From positions 26,902,309 to 26,966,308 of the forward strand of contig OW203766.1 of NCBI GenBank assembly GCA_934045905.1: 64,000 nucleotides of DNA, given 5' to 3'. Under the pieces are notes generated by a model. It saw only the letters and a program-made list of their open reading frames with translations. It was not told the origin of the DNA and ran no database searches. Position 1 is the first letter of the stretch; the number at the start of each line of letters is the position of its first letter. Shown in pieces: positions 35,401 to 48,849 of the stretch. The translations under genes and the position numbers were made by a program. The stretch is from Leuctra nigra. Its lineage: Eukaryota; Arthropoda; Insecta; Plecoptera; Leuctridae.

Positions 35401-38400
35401 TACAATCAATCATTCTCAAAATAATTAAAATTATTATAAATGCTCTTTGAAAATAAAGCTACAGATCTGTGCTTCGTTAAACTAATTATATGCAAATATT
35501 ATTTCGTGTGATTTTAGTGAAACTACTAATTAGATATTTAATTAATGTTTCGGTAGCCTCTTTTACAATATTTTATTTAAAAATTATGACATAAAAATAC
35601 ACAAAATGGAGTAGATATGAGCAATACAACAATTGATATAATTTTCATTTGTCGTGACATTTCTAGAAATAACAATTCTAAAATTTGTAGTTTTGTACAA
35701 AAATATTATTTATTTTTCTAGTTTTTTGGAGCATGGAAGTTAGTAGAAGTTAGGTAGATGTACATGTAATTTATTTTAAAGAATGTGAACGTCACTTACC
35801 GACATTAATTTGAGAAAATAAGATTTTTTAATCTACCTACATTTTCGAAAATAGTAGTTAATGTTGCATTCAAATGTCATTGATATCATACGGTAACAAT
35901 GTTCTTCCTTATAAATGTAAGCGCTTCCATTAGCATGTAGTAGTGTAAGACGGTGTTGACACCTCCCATGCCAATAGATTCCCATGGTCTGTGAGCCACA
36001 GAACAGTTACAGTGGTCTATCAACCATATTACAATATAATATCTCACTACTCAACACATCTATGACAGGTCAAAGTGATTTTTTTGTCCGTTCCAAAGAT
36101 TTGGTAACAGTATTCCACGAAATAGCCTGTCCTTTTTCGGAAATAATATAGATAATCAATCACGTATCTTCTAAAATGATGGGGAGGATAATTGGCGATT
36201 CAGATGAAAAACCCGCAATGTGACACCGTTTTTACTATGCAATTTTTTTGTTCAGAGAAGCAATCGAGATCCGAGGAGTAAAGAGTTTGTAAATTATTAG
36301 GTGAATATTGGCTAAGGTAACGTAAATTATGGTGAATGAGGCTTAGTTAATTAGATAAATGTAGATAATAAAACAATGAATTACTGTAGATTAAAGGGTT
36401 TAGTATTAGTCTAAAAAAAGGAATATGACGTAATCTTTAAATTATTATAGCCCTGTAGTAAATCTTGGTACAAGTATGGTTAATGCTTATTATAGTAATC
36501 AAATAATCAATTTTGAAGCTTATTAGAACAATGTTATCTATGATAAAATATTACACTTATACACTTGTTTGCCAAATTTGCTTTGTAGCCCAATATTAGG
36601 TAAATTTCAGTATAGTTACGACCAAATTTTGGTTTCTTTCATTTCTGTATTTTTGTTTCCTCAGTCACTCTGACAATGTTGGGATAGTTCCAAAGAAGAT
36701 GCATTTACACATCATTGCTTTCAAAAACATTATACAAAATTATATCAAAGTATCAACGTGATACAAAATATATATTTTTTGAATTCTATCTCCGGTCAAT
36801 CAATAATGAAGGCAATAAGTTTCCACCCTTCACCAATTCAAGTCTCCATCCACACCCCCTCTATCAACCCTTCCACAGCTACCAACCCCCTAACATATCA
36901 TCCCTTAACATGTCCTAGTCATATACCAGTACTCCTGCCAACTACCCCACTGTTTCAACCCCCCTTAATGTGTACCGAGGCTTTAGAACCACCCTTTTTG
37001 GAAAACGCAACCCCAAAACGCATTAATAAATCATAATTATCGTCGCTGTGTAATTCTAGCTATTGTCATATTATTAAACATGTCATCTCGTGCAAAGCCG
37101 TGAAGTGTGCATCGGTTTGAGGGCGTCAGGGGACTTGCTAAACTCTGCCTGTCAATCAATAATTTTTATTTATTGGTGGATAAAGTTGGAGGATTAAAAG
37201 AAATGGAGGTGTAAAAAGTTCCGTGATTTAGAATCTTATTTGCATAATTTTGTTTTCATTTGAAAGGATTATTTCGATACCGTGGCTGGGTATTTGCGAT
37301 AGTGCGATTCCAGATTTAGAGGGGCTTAAAAGGGTCTTTGGTTAGACCCTTTAGATTATCTCATCCATCACGAAATTACGTTTTACTTTTATACCTTTTT
37401 ATCCTTCGCTAACTGTGCTATCAAATTCTATGTTCCTTTGGCCCATTCGGTTTTTGTTACTGTTTCAGCTTCAATGAATCGGTAAATAGAGGTTCGATTT
37501 TTTTCAAATAACGATTCATATAAAAACCAATCCATTTATGCGAGTTGTAAAATAACCCTTTTATAAAGCCGTCTTGTTTTAGTGCTTAAAGAAATGATAT
37601 AAAGTCGAGTCCCAGTTTTCAATCAAATGTTTGACATTCTTGATGCTCGGTGAAGCGTGGTGGTTGAGGGGGGGAGGGGGTGATCTGTGGAGGATTCGTG
37701 GTATCTTCCATTAGGATCGGAGCTAATGGTGATCTCATTGGTCACTCCCAACCGAACCCAGCAATCAAATCATCCTCAGACACCGCATCGAAGAATTACA
37801 GACATTTTAGATTGTAGGTGCATCTTTGTTGGATTATTGAATAATACCTATAAATACATCGTCTTAAATTTTGTTAAGTAACAACTTATACATAAATCTC
37901 ATCAATTACGAAATTTAAACGAGTTTAATATTAAGGAAGAAGAAGTTTGCGAAATTTTTTTATGATGGTGTAAAATTGTGATAATGAATAATACTGAACA
38001 AATATTGGAATCTAGCTATTCATGCATCATCTCTGAATTTTAATATTATAGAGGGTTACCAAAATTAAAAATTAAAATAAGCAAATATTAAATTAAAAAA
38101 ATAACATTGTACCAAACTAAATATTACTTATAAATATCAGAAAATATTGACAAAATCATTTTTATCTTCTCTGTATGATGTGGATACAAGTTAAAACGTA
38201 TGTTTTGTTGTCTTGAAATAAATTTCGACTAAAAAAAATCTACTTGCCAAGTTTACACACAAAATTAAAAGAAACAATATTTTGCAACCATGAAATGCTC
38301 CCACATTCTTCGTATTCGAGCGTAGGTACATCTAAATTCACCACGTATTATTAACGAAAACAATAACAACCAACCTGGAACCACCTCCACGGCATACGAT

Positions 38401-40633
38401 CCTCATATGAGCATATAATATCTCTAATAATTCACCCGAAGCAGTTAGCGGTAAAGCTGTCTGCACTCGGAGGTATAATGTGTCGATAGCGTGATCTTAA
38501 ATCTCAGATCATCAGCATCTTCATCGCTCAACTCTACCAGGACACAAGTGCCGAAAATACTGTTTTGTAAATCCAAAACGTAACAAAAAACCGCTTGCAA
38601 TAGTGTTTTGGTAAACGAGCTGTCGTACTTGCAATATTATTCGAGAAAATAAGGAACACGACTGACCTCTGGTGGATTCTTTGGTACTAGACATAGGGGG
38701 GATCAGGGAGGATATCAGGGGGATATTTATATAAATAAATTATATTCAATTTGCTTTAGTTGTAATTGTTATGGCTTAAAAAGTAAACTTGTAACTAAAT
38801 TAAAATTTTAATTGTTTTTCCTTTTTCACTGCCCAATGGAAACACCAACTTCAAAATAAAAAAGTAAATCTAAAAAGTTTCCTGGCAGCTTCGCTTATCG
38901 CTTATTTGTTCGAATAATGTTCAGATGAAATATTGAGAACCTACTAATCTGAAAGCAATACGTAATAGAAAATAAGGTCAAATCAGTAAAAATATCAAGG
39001 TGCATAAAATATATCCATACAATATTATGACCAAAGTACAAATTTATACATGTCAAGAAGTCTATCCATTTTATCGAAGTGTCCCAGAATGAAATTAGTG
39101 CAATACAGTTGAGAGCATGCATAGATGATTCCTGAGATGTTTGGTTAAATTTCCTCTTGATAAGCCCCCAAACCCAAATTATTTGTTAAATCTTTTGTGT
39201 CACTAAAACTGCAATTTCTTCAGTACACTTTTATCTGCGTTAAAATCTTCGAGCAACACAGAATGCATTAGTTATTAATGCTCTGCACAAAAAAGCTCCT
39301 CAAGCAATAAAGAGTAATTAAAATCTAATTATTTATCAAGGCCAGCTAATGCAGTAAACATATTGTACTAAATGTTGTCTGCATATTTTAACACAATTAC
39401 AAAATAGGCTACATTGAAGATCTTTTTATTGTTCATAATTCAAACTTAACATGCAATTTAATATCTTGTATGAACTTTCATTCAGGAAAAATGTGGCTAT
39501 AGCCATTACCTTGTCCTTTTCTCACTATGTAAAATGGACTAGATAATTAAAAATGTAAGTAAAAAGTACCAATAGAAGGGTACAAAACAGAGAAAAATCT
39601 ATATTTCATACCTATATAAATGTTAATGGGTGTAACCCCCCCCCCCACTCTGCCGTGTTGCACATTGGTCGACAATATGCATATTTATCATATAATGCAA
39701 TTATCCCAATGCTGTTTAATGTTTATAGAGTGTTTAGCGTTGTTCGTGATGCATATTTCATCATTTAAGTTGTTGAAAGTTGTCAATGGGGGACTCTAAT
39801 ATAATAACCTAAAAAATTGCATGAATATAATGAATGTAGACAATACCTACCTATCTCTAGAAACAAACACGCACAACTAAGCACAGATGCTACTCATGCT
39901 GTATAATTCTCTAAACGTGATGTCATTTTGGAATATTTAAGTAAAACACATAAAAATGACAGAAAATGTAATTACCTGAATTTTAAGTTTAATTTAATTT
40001 GGTTAAAATTGTTTGTAGGTGGCGCACTATATAAATTATAATTGAAACGTTGTCACATGTAGCGTAGGTAGTCATTTCCATAGATGAAGTTTCATCAACT
40101 GAAATTTAAACAAGTTTTCATACACCGTTGCCAGAACTTGCGCAAGTACTTTTATTCAAATATGTACGACGCTATCAATATTAAATCAAGACGGATTAAC
40201 TTGGCAACGTTTTAATTATAATTCCCGGGCTATGAGCGGAAATATTCCCGCTACCTTTAGGCTTCACCCCCATTGGTTTTACTAATCACTTTGGGGTGCA
40301 CCTTCAAACCGCGTTCATTACTTCTATGAGAGAGGTGGGGGTAGTTTTTCACCCCCACCCCCTCGCAAATATTTCATGTAGTGCGGGCCTACATCATGCA
40401 ACACTGCAAATGAATGAAGTTGCAAACAAGTGGTTGTAACGAGTGAATTCAAGTCGTCATTTACTCAGTCGATATATAAACCACTCACATTTTGTTTTAC
40501 ACATTAGGTATTTGAATTAAAAATTATACCATTATTTTTTAATTCAAAATATAGATTCCACAAATCAGGGCATTTTAAGGACACATTGACAATTGACAAT
40601 GACAATTTCATTACACATCCCAATCTCGTCTTT
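35401..40633. other. Long gene-free stretch with a C11 run
   Basis: More than 5 kb of AT-rich DNA without a supported gene. A pyrimidine-rich, C-rich patch at 36.82-37.02 kb gives overlapping Pro/Ser-rich chance frames. Pure C11 lies at 39636-39646. G blocks lie at 37.67 kb. Confidence 0.45.
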
Positions 40634-40870
40634 ATCCCATCCTGAATGTAGCCCATCTTGGATCCCATCTTGGCAATATCAATTATGGCTACATCCCCAT
40701 CTTGGCTACATCCCCATCCTGGCTATATTTATCTTGGCTACATCCCCATCCTGGCTACATCCAATCTTGGCTATATCCCATCTTGGCTACATCCCATCTT
40801 GGCTACATCCCATCTTGGCTACATCCCATCTTGGCTACATTCCATCTTGGCTACATCCCATCTTGGCTAT
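40634..40870 (+). repeat. 16-bp minisatellite, about 14 units
   Basis: The unit CCCATCTTGGCTACAT repeats in tandem, with a few 17-bp variants that carry an extra C. The right half is most regular. Because 16 is not a multiple of three, the array is open in several frames and yields a 16-residue repeated peptide. That explains two overlapping frames of 127 and 72 codons, neither of which I believe is a protein. Confidence 0.9.
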
Positions 40871-43800
40871 AGCTGAACAGATTGCGGGTTCTCTGACAAA
40901 ATTGGCAATGGAAATTTCTTACAAGAAGCTAACGTCAATACATTCTCGAAACGTTGTAAGATTGTTACCTATTTGAGTATTAAAATGCTGCTCTTATCAC
41001 AATTATAAATAAACGTAAGATCATGTTAAAATAACATTTAACAGTTTCCCGTAACATCGTCTTTGTATAGATGGAAGTAATTACATTCATGATGATAGTT
41101 TCATAAACTATATTATATTTTAATTATTTTGCATTATTAATTGTACATTACGGTTTAGTTTGAACACTAGGTACAGAGTAAAAGTAAAATTATAAGTATG
41201 TTGTCTTATAACAAATAAGAAAATGACGTTACTAAAAGGTGCCTTTATAGTTTACCAAGTCAACTTCGTCTAACTCATAGACAATGGTGTAATACCGAGA
41301 TAAAGATGTGAGAGTGGCTGTCGTAAAGGGGTATTTTTAATAAAATTATGACAGCATTTTTTATTTAAAAGAATCATACCAAAATGTACATACATTTATG
41401 AACGATTCACCTGGTTTGAGCCCCCACAACCTCGCGAACATAAGAAAAAAGGAAAGGTCGACAAAGGTCAAAGGGCAACTGTTTCTGTCAATATAGTTCT
41501 CTTTCCTGAAACTGCGAGTGTAACATTTAGAATTCTGTGTTTCTCCAAGTACCAATTCCATTTTAAGGAAAAAGTATTTGTAACAAAGAAAAAGTTACTT
41601 CACAGAAAATGTTTGCACAATACGTTCAGCTTAGCCAATGTTACGAAAAAGATATTGATGCATTTCGACGTAATAAATGATAATTGGTTGAGATCTACCA
41701 AAAAACCAAACGATAGACTTTTTATATTCATCATACACGTGGCCGAAGAAATACTGCCCTATTTAAATGCCCTATAAAGTGATATATTTTCTAATAATTC
41801 GGTTCCAACAATTACTCAATCCATTTACAATTGATGAAACTTCAAAGTATTAATTGTTTTCATTCATTCCTGAAAATTGAAATGAAATCTCCCTCTAGTA
41901 TAAAAATGTTTCACCGATTTATTCTACCTACCCCTTTAACATGCAAGCGTCCACAGTGTATTATAAAATAATTCCAGGCCGACATTAATGTGTTTTTTAT
42001 GTAACGCCAACAGTGAATTGTTACTCATGATACCTTTGTCACCCGGAATCGGTGGAAATTTATTTTATTACCCGGCGTCCATCTAATATAACTGTAACCC
42101 TGACGAGATAGGCAACATGCTATACTTCCACTGAGTGAAAAGACCGAAGAGAACGCGTTACACTTGGCAAAGTAAGGCAGGTTCAGTGAATGGGCTGCGT
42201 AAGTCGTGTAGGGTAGGTTTTTCAATTGTTAAAACTGTTGATTTTAACTATTGCAATGGCAAGATCAGAAACTGTTAACAAAGCGTATAGAAAAACCGAC
42301 ACTAACGTAGAGATAAATTACGTAGTAATCGTCGATAAAAATCTAATAATTACGTTCTCCTGCACAGGAAAATAAACTGAATAGATTATTTTTGCCATTA
42401 TAAGCAAAAATCATTAAAAGCATATATCAGCAAAGCATTATTTTCTTTATAAGTATCTTCATAACCTTATTTTTACCCTAATTGCTTTTCTTGAAACAAT
42501 TCTTTTACACTACACAACATTTGAGTAACATTGATGAAAAACGTATAAAATAAGTGGATATTTTATACTTCAATAAACAATATAAGCACAATTGTATTTG
42601 TTCTAGTTGTTCTTCCATGTTTGTTAAAAGTTATACCTAACATTATAAATATTTTAAGATATTCTCTTTCGAATTTGAATGTTCGATATATTTGTTATTT
42701 CGATCAGTTGTCAATCCGGAGAAATGACAGCTACCTCCAGTCCATCAAAAGTCTATTGAATTTTATATTTGAAAAAGCAGTGACATTTTGGCATACGAAC
42801 CATTAGTATTTAGAACAATTTGCCCTTTTTTACAGTGTAATACGAACTACTGCATGTTGAGATGTAAAAATATTATGAGTTGTGTATTTTGGGGCTCCGT
42901 CTTGCATTTCTGCATCATCGCATCTAGCGTGCAAGTCGGTAATAATCCACTAAAAAACAACAACACACACATATACATACCGAAAATGATTTACGTAGGA
43001 CTTCCTATCATGACTGCTAAGTCGAGCTATTGTTTGTTCTTAAATGTTTATCAAAAACCCTAGTCGACGATTTTGAATAATATGACGTTTATATTGTAGT
43101 TTTAGTTCGTGAGGCATGGCATAGGAAAAGCGCTGTGGAACAGAGAGCGTTGTTTGGAGTCTTCATGACACGATGCATAGTTGTGCACGGAACTGTCGTG
43201 GACTCAACACAATGTGGTTTAAGGGCACTGGATACGCAGTGACTCTTTCAAAATCATTCATTCTATCGTTTAGGAAGACAGACTCAGAAGTAAGAAATCG
43301 ATTTTTAATAAGTAGAAAGTATTTTTTTTTTCAATTTTGTTGAACGTTGTTTACAATATTTAATTAGTGATATGAGTAAGCCATATTTGGATTCATACAT
43401 TAGGTTAATTTGTGGTAAATGTTTGCAATTATCTAAATCCATATTAAGCAATTATCAAAGCTTAGCAACTAATCATAAAAAATTATTGGAATAGAGAAAG
43501 CTTAAAGAGAGGCATTTAAATCTCAAATTTAAAAATAGGTGAGAGCGGTTTTTGTCTGAAATGTGTAAATCTGTTCTTTGTAGTGGATGTAAATTTACTG
43601 AGGAGCTTTTAATGGAGTATGGAAATAAACAGTCATAGCGCAAAAGCATAGATTTTCAATAATGAACGACAACAGTTTTTTTTTAATTAAATAAGAATAT
43701 TTCTCACTTCCCTGTTTTTTCAGCATTTTACGCATAAACTCCGCTGATTTGAGTGTATTTTAGTCCTGTATCCAGGACTCTTAATAACTCGCGGATGGCA

Positions 43801-45588
43801 TTCGGCATTCTCTCACGGGGGCCCCGTCTTCTGCAAGGATCACATCAAGGATTCATTCAGGATTGTATGAGGCCCAAGTGAAGACTCAAAACACCAAGTA
43901 GCAAAACTTTGACCGTTAATTCAACCACGATCGCCGCCGAGAGTCAAACAAATCTCACGATTTTTCCGCACAAGATAATATTGAGATTAGAATCGTGGCA
44001 CGTGTGCTGCTAAATTACTCACTTGTGGGTCTTGGCTTCGAGACTAGTTCTTGGTTATCGTGATTGTGGTTTTGCATGATGTTAGGAAGCATCATTATTA
44101 AAGATAATATCAAAAGTTTTAGGGTAATATGTTAAACTTGAAGCAGGTTGTTACGTTTAAATTCAAGATAATCAATAATTATTTGTGTAATTATTTAAAT
44201 TGAATGATAATTATCTACTACTTCAAATTTTAATTTAATCGTTCGGGTAAATTTCTCATAAATGGTCAACGTCTTCTGTGAAAAATGTGTATTTAATATT
44301 GCCACCATCTTGAAACTATCTCCTCCCACTTTCGTACTTTTATAAGGATCTAATATTCAAAGCTTTTATGCTCATAATTATTTATACACTGATCTCCATA
44401 CATCACAAATCCTGAATAAAGCCAAATAAAATTATGTAATTCATGTTATCAAACGTGTAACATGAAATGTGTAATGAGCAATATCAAATTATGTAATATA
44501 GTGTCAAATGCTTCCAAATAAAGCGTTTTACTGGTCGGCCATCTTTTATTTCAAATATACAAGTTCCATACTCACGATAATTACAAGGCATATTTCAAAC
44601 TAAAATAACTGGATATAATATTTTATACAGTTTTATCACATCACACCATCTCATTTCCTTTCTACGTCTGAAGTAGAAGTCAAATTAGACTCAAACGGCA
44701 GCGGAATTAAATCAAAATCTTTACGACTTTGCTTCTTAATGTCTTCATTTAACCGCCATTTTGATTGCTAGCTGCGTGAATATAAAAATACGTACAAGTC
44801 ATTCGATGCATTCCAAGGAATATATACGACAATATAGAATATAATCGTCCTCGGGATTCGCTGTGTGGAGAATGAGATGCCGATTACTATGACAATTATG
44901 TTTATGTACACGATTCTTGGTAAAGTTGTTAAGAGATGATACCGTCATCTTCGGGTGAGTTGAGCGAGTGAAACGGTCCAGTAATATCAATTATTACACC
45001 TCGTTAAGGCTAAATTACTCTAGTCGATCTGAGGATTAAAATTTAATATGAATGAATAAAATTTTCTAGAACTTTCGAAACTATATTTTCGAGACGTTAA
45101 TATCGATGATAGAAGTAAGAATTATGCTGAAAGAATCACAACTCTTGAGGAAATTTCCGTAAGAATTACAAAGTCGTTATCATTTTCCGAATTTTTTTTT
45201 AAAGGTTTTGAGCATTATTGTTTTAGGTAAGTTTAGATTTTTAAAAGAAAATCTTGAAAAATTCGAAGGCCCCGAGAGCTTCGGAGCTTTCGGTGGTGGG
45301 GGGGAGGGGGGATTCGAGGAGATTCGAGCTTTCCGCGAATTATTTTACGACATACTACCTATATAATCTTATCTCATTTTAAATATAACGACCTTGACAT
45401 AATCACTATTTGCAGAATCATAGACTTTCAAGCTCTATTCAATTGCTATAGTAGGCTAATTCGCACCTATTTACAATTTTCGGCGAAAATAAATTCATAA
45501 TTTAAATAATAAATAATAGTATAGACCTGAATAATAGTAGATCCCTGACGAAGTTAACAAAGTTTATTTAAAAAAAAATGTATTGGCT
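40871..45588. other. Gene-free stretch
   Basis: AT-rich DNA with no recognised gene or repeat. A moderately GC-richer block at 43.75-43.96 kb has no good frame. G-rich GGTGGGGGGGAGGGGGG lies near 45.30 kb. Confidence 0.45.
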
Positions 45589-45860
45589 TTAAAAGAAAAT
45601 ACCGATATTATAGTTACAGAATAATAACAATAATTTGTTTTCTCTATTATCTACACATGCGGGACTTCGGTCTCTCTCTCCTCTGCTTTTCAAATAATCT
45701 TTCGCCAAGTGTAACCGTGTCTCCTCGACGCCATTTCTCTCACAACGACGTAGCTGTTGGACGTCGTTTGAGCCCCTGGACATCGCATCAAGAAGCTTCT
45801 TAACGACGAGAAAACGACGTGTCATCGACGCGGTATAACTAGGATTCGTTGCGCTGTGCG
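45589..45860 (-). other. CpG-richer patch with a 78-codon frame, possible exon
   Basis: The minus strand is open at 45825-45589. The first ~55 residues are charged (Arg, Asp, Glu) and come from the CpG-richer part. The last ~15 come from AT-rich DNA and look like intron read-through. No motif is recognised. A weak acceptor-like ATCCTAG precedes it near 45842. It could be an exon or a decayed mobile-element fragment. Confidence 0.2.
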
Positions 45861-46257
45861 TGGCTTGCCGTGGAAGCTCATTTGCAGGACAGTCCGCTGA
45901 GGCTTTGTTACACTTATGACCTCGTTTAAAACCATTTAATTGCGATTTCAGTTATGTTTTTGTAATGGAAGTATTTTTTAAAAAGAATTGTGTTCCGCAT
46001 TATTGGGCCTTGACATTTTCATTTTTTATTATTATTATGTATATCATTGTTATTGGTAATAAATATAGTGAAAATAGCTAAAAGGTAAGGTTATATAACC
46101 AAGATACAGTACTTTAATAAATTTAAACCAGTTTTAAGCACTATTATAAGGTGTTATTCATAGCTTTGTCACTTTCAGTTACAGGCCTAGTAAAGGTCGT
46201 TCTATTACTATATTTCTACATTTTTGAAAAGTAGAATTTATAATGTCAATCAATATA

Positions 46258-46316
46258 TAGAAAAAGTGCAATATGACGATATGGAATATATCGTCATTAT
46301 TATTGCCCTTTTTTGG
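46258..46316. repeat. Imperfect hairpin of about 59 bases
   Basis: AGAAAAAGTGCAATATGACGATAT and ATATCGTCATTATTATTGCCCTTTTTT pair with a few bulges around a 5-base loop. It has the size of a small precursor RNA but lies in AT-rich DNA, where chance hairpins are frequent. Confidence 0.35.
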
Positions 46317-47013
46317 TAAGTTTCAATAACAAATCCAGTATACATTAATTCAAATTTATATTTTCTTTATATTTTCGTTGTCAGAACTGTATACCAAAAT
46401 AAATAAAAAGTATAAACGTAAAGTTAACTAAAAAGAAATTCCTATATTCGTATTGTATGACATTTGAGTTTTTTCATGAATTAGCATGAGAGTGAAAAAC
46501 TATAAATTGAAATCGAATGCAAACAGAGTTCTTCCATTCCAAATGAAATACTTTATTTGTACTGCGAATTGAAAAAGTTCCCTCTAGAGATAAACTAAAA
46601 ATATTATTTTATTTCCTCCACTCCGATTCAAAGTAGTTGAAATTCCTTGGCGCAGATTGTGCACGTAAAAAAGTGTTCATTATTACGATTTTAATTTATA
46701 CGTGCTCTCCTAGTTACTATTCGTAGGAGGTCCCTAATGACCATTTATACACTCTCGTCTAAAAACGTAAATCACTCGGTTTTATTGTTATCGCCATTCG
46801 GAATGAGTTGATGTCTTTTGAATTGTTGCTACTACTTTTATTGTTGAGTCATACAAGTATTCTTGATTTCTATAACTCTACTTGCTGCATTAGCAGTACG
46901 TTCTTATAATAACGATGTTGATGTACGTTTGACTCTACTTTCATTTTTAACACATAAATGATGAAAAAGTTAAAATCAAATTGATTTAACCGGATGCAGA
47001 TTCAGTCCTGGGG

Positions 47014-47134
47014 TCATATTCTATAACTTTAAAATTTCCGATACGCGGCTGGAATCCGATCACGGCCATGAATTAACATTGCGCCGAATCGGATTCCAGC
47101 AGGAACGTGAATTTTAAAGTTATAGAATAGGCCC
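47014..47134. mobile_element. Palindromic MITE, family P, best copy
   Basis: The outer arms TATTCTATAACTTTAAAATT and AATTTTAAAGTTATAGAATA are near-perfect inverses. The inner arms CTGGAATCCGAT and ATCGGATTCCAG enclose CACGGCCATGAATTAACATT. This is the most complete of three copies (13831, 18250, 47014). A target duplication is not clear. Confidence 0.75.
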
Positions 47135-47394
47135 CCTGTTGTGGGTAAATTATCCATAAAGTCCATAATTATCTTATTAATAAAGGTGCTTTTCAATTGT
47201 TCAAATTTATTTAAAAAAAAAATGCTCTGAGATGAGATTCTACTAAATCCGGGTACGTTTACCGGGGAACTAAAAATAAATAATTAAATTCATATTCAAT
47301 CAATTTTTTTCTATGACATTCACGTAAATATTCCACCAGCGAACTCTCTCAGTGTTTCATCACTAAAACCTGTTGAGTTTTTGAATAAGCCCAG

Positions 47395-47622
47395 ATGCTG
47401 ACACCACATCTCCTCATCTTGGTGCAGCGAGATAGTAATTATCTAGAAGCCGAATGTAACGAGACGCCTCCCCCATCTCGCGCAGCATCCTTCTGGACCC
47501 GGCGCGGCACGTTTTATCGCTTCATCTCTCGGAGAAGATGCGTGGTATCAGGGGTCACCAACTACCTTTCATACACCCATCATACATCACGGTATACCTA
47601 CATATGCCTACATGATCATTGA
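47395..47622 (+). other. GC-richer open frame with acceptor-like border, possible exon
   Basis: A pyrimidine-rich TCCTCATCTTGGTGCAG precedes codons that stay open through a CpG-richer block (47427-47540) encoding an Arg/Ser-rich stretch with ETPPPSRAASFW near its centre. A GTATCAG could be a weak donor. After that point the frame continues in AT-rich DNA. The product is not recognised. Confidence 0.2.
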
Positions 47623-48193
47623 AATAGTAGACTGCGAGACTCCTTTTCATATGGTATTTGTGTACAGCTTTCAAGTTGGCAAGAAGCTCTACTAGTCTGG
47701 GTTACCATGACTTGAATGTGGACGACAGCTTAAAAGCTGTAAAAACTCATTAATTTTAGAGAAATGGAACCTTTTTGGGTGTATTTTATCTTTCTCCTCT
47801 CGTTTTTAAGTGTATAGATTGTTTCCACAACTTTAGTTGCGTAAACTTTACAACTTTAATTTGGTACAAAGCTTGGTTATAGTATAAGAAAGTCATAAAA
47901 AATATCACCTTTGTTGGAAACACCAAGTAAAAGTGTTTTAAAAAATTATGGATTGACTTGTCTTTATTCTCTCTACTTGAAAGGCTGGAGGGTATTTTTA
48001 CAAGCTTTTGTATAAGTGTGTGTATTATACTACCTTCACTTCATTAACGTCTAGGTAATTTGAAAGAACATCGTACAATACCAGTAGGAGTGAAATTCGC
48101 GAGCTTTTAATTTTATAAGTATGTCCCTCTATAGAGTGTAACCTACTTTCGAACTCTTTTTGGGAAATATATAAATTTATGTTGTCTCTTAGG

Positions 48194-48380
48194 TCCCATT
48201 TACACGGTGCAATTTCTTGAACAACTTCTGTGTCACATTCCCATTTTTCATACAATTTAGTATTTACACGACGCAACTTTCTGTAACAGAACTTAAAACA
48301 TGTTCTAATTTCCATTCAAGAAGTGTGACACAGAAGTGTGGTACAGAAGTTGTACAAGAAGTTGCACCGTGTAAATGGGG
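48194..48380. mobile_element. 187-bp MITE with ~40-bp terminal inverted repeats
   Basis: The left end CCCATTTACACGGTGCAATT with TCTTGAACAACTTCTGTG matches the inverted right end CCCATTTACACGGTGCAACT with TCTTGTACAACTTCTGTA. A tandem TTCTGTG.CACA motif extends inward from the right. No coding sequence. No unambiguous target duplication. Confidence 0.7.
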
Positions 48381-48507
48381 ATTTTCAGACAAAATTTCCC
48401 TGACTTTAATGTGCGACTATGACATCTTAAAAATGGTAAAAACGCACAATTTTCGTAGAAATCTACATCTAAATTTCTAAATCTAAATTCTAATAACTTT
48501 TCGAACT

Positions 48508-48849
48508 CTAGATTTCTCGTTCCACATTTAAAGCTCGGCAACTTATCTTCGCTGCAACTGACCGAAAAACTAACTGACCAACAACCAAATGCTGTACAAA
48601 ACTACTAATCAGTCCTATTGTTCTCTTTCTTTGGACGCCCCTGCATACGTCATCAACTCCTTCAGTCATGGATATCGGCACGCTTCTGCGTGTAGCAGGC
48701 GGGTAGAATGACGTCTTCAACACAACCTCCAGGGTTCCGGGTGACGGTTCCATGCACCCTATCGTTGCAACCCATACTTTAGAGCAGGAAGGAGATGCGA
48801 CCCATGAGCTCAAGGATCTCCGTTGCAATTTACTCATTGTCTTATTCAA
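48508..48849 (-). other. 113-codon open frame, unrecognised
   Basis: The middle of this frame (48600-48840) is less AT-rich than its surroundings and encodes a Ser/Val-rich stretch with four scattered Cys. I see no domain. The 3' third runs into low-complexity sequence. It may be a fragment of a mobile-element protein or chance. Confidence 0.15.

Noticed and set aside
40593..40976. 127-codon repetitive protein
   Set aside because: It is explained entirely by the 16-bp minisatellite, which is open in more than one frame.
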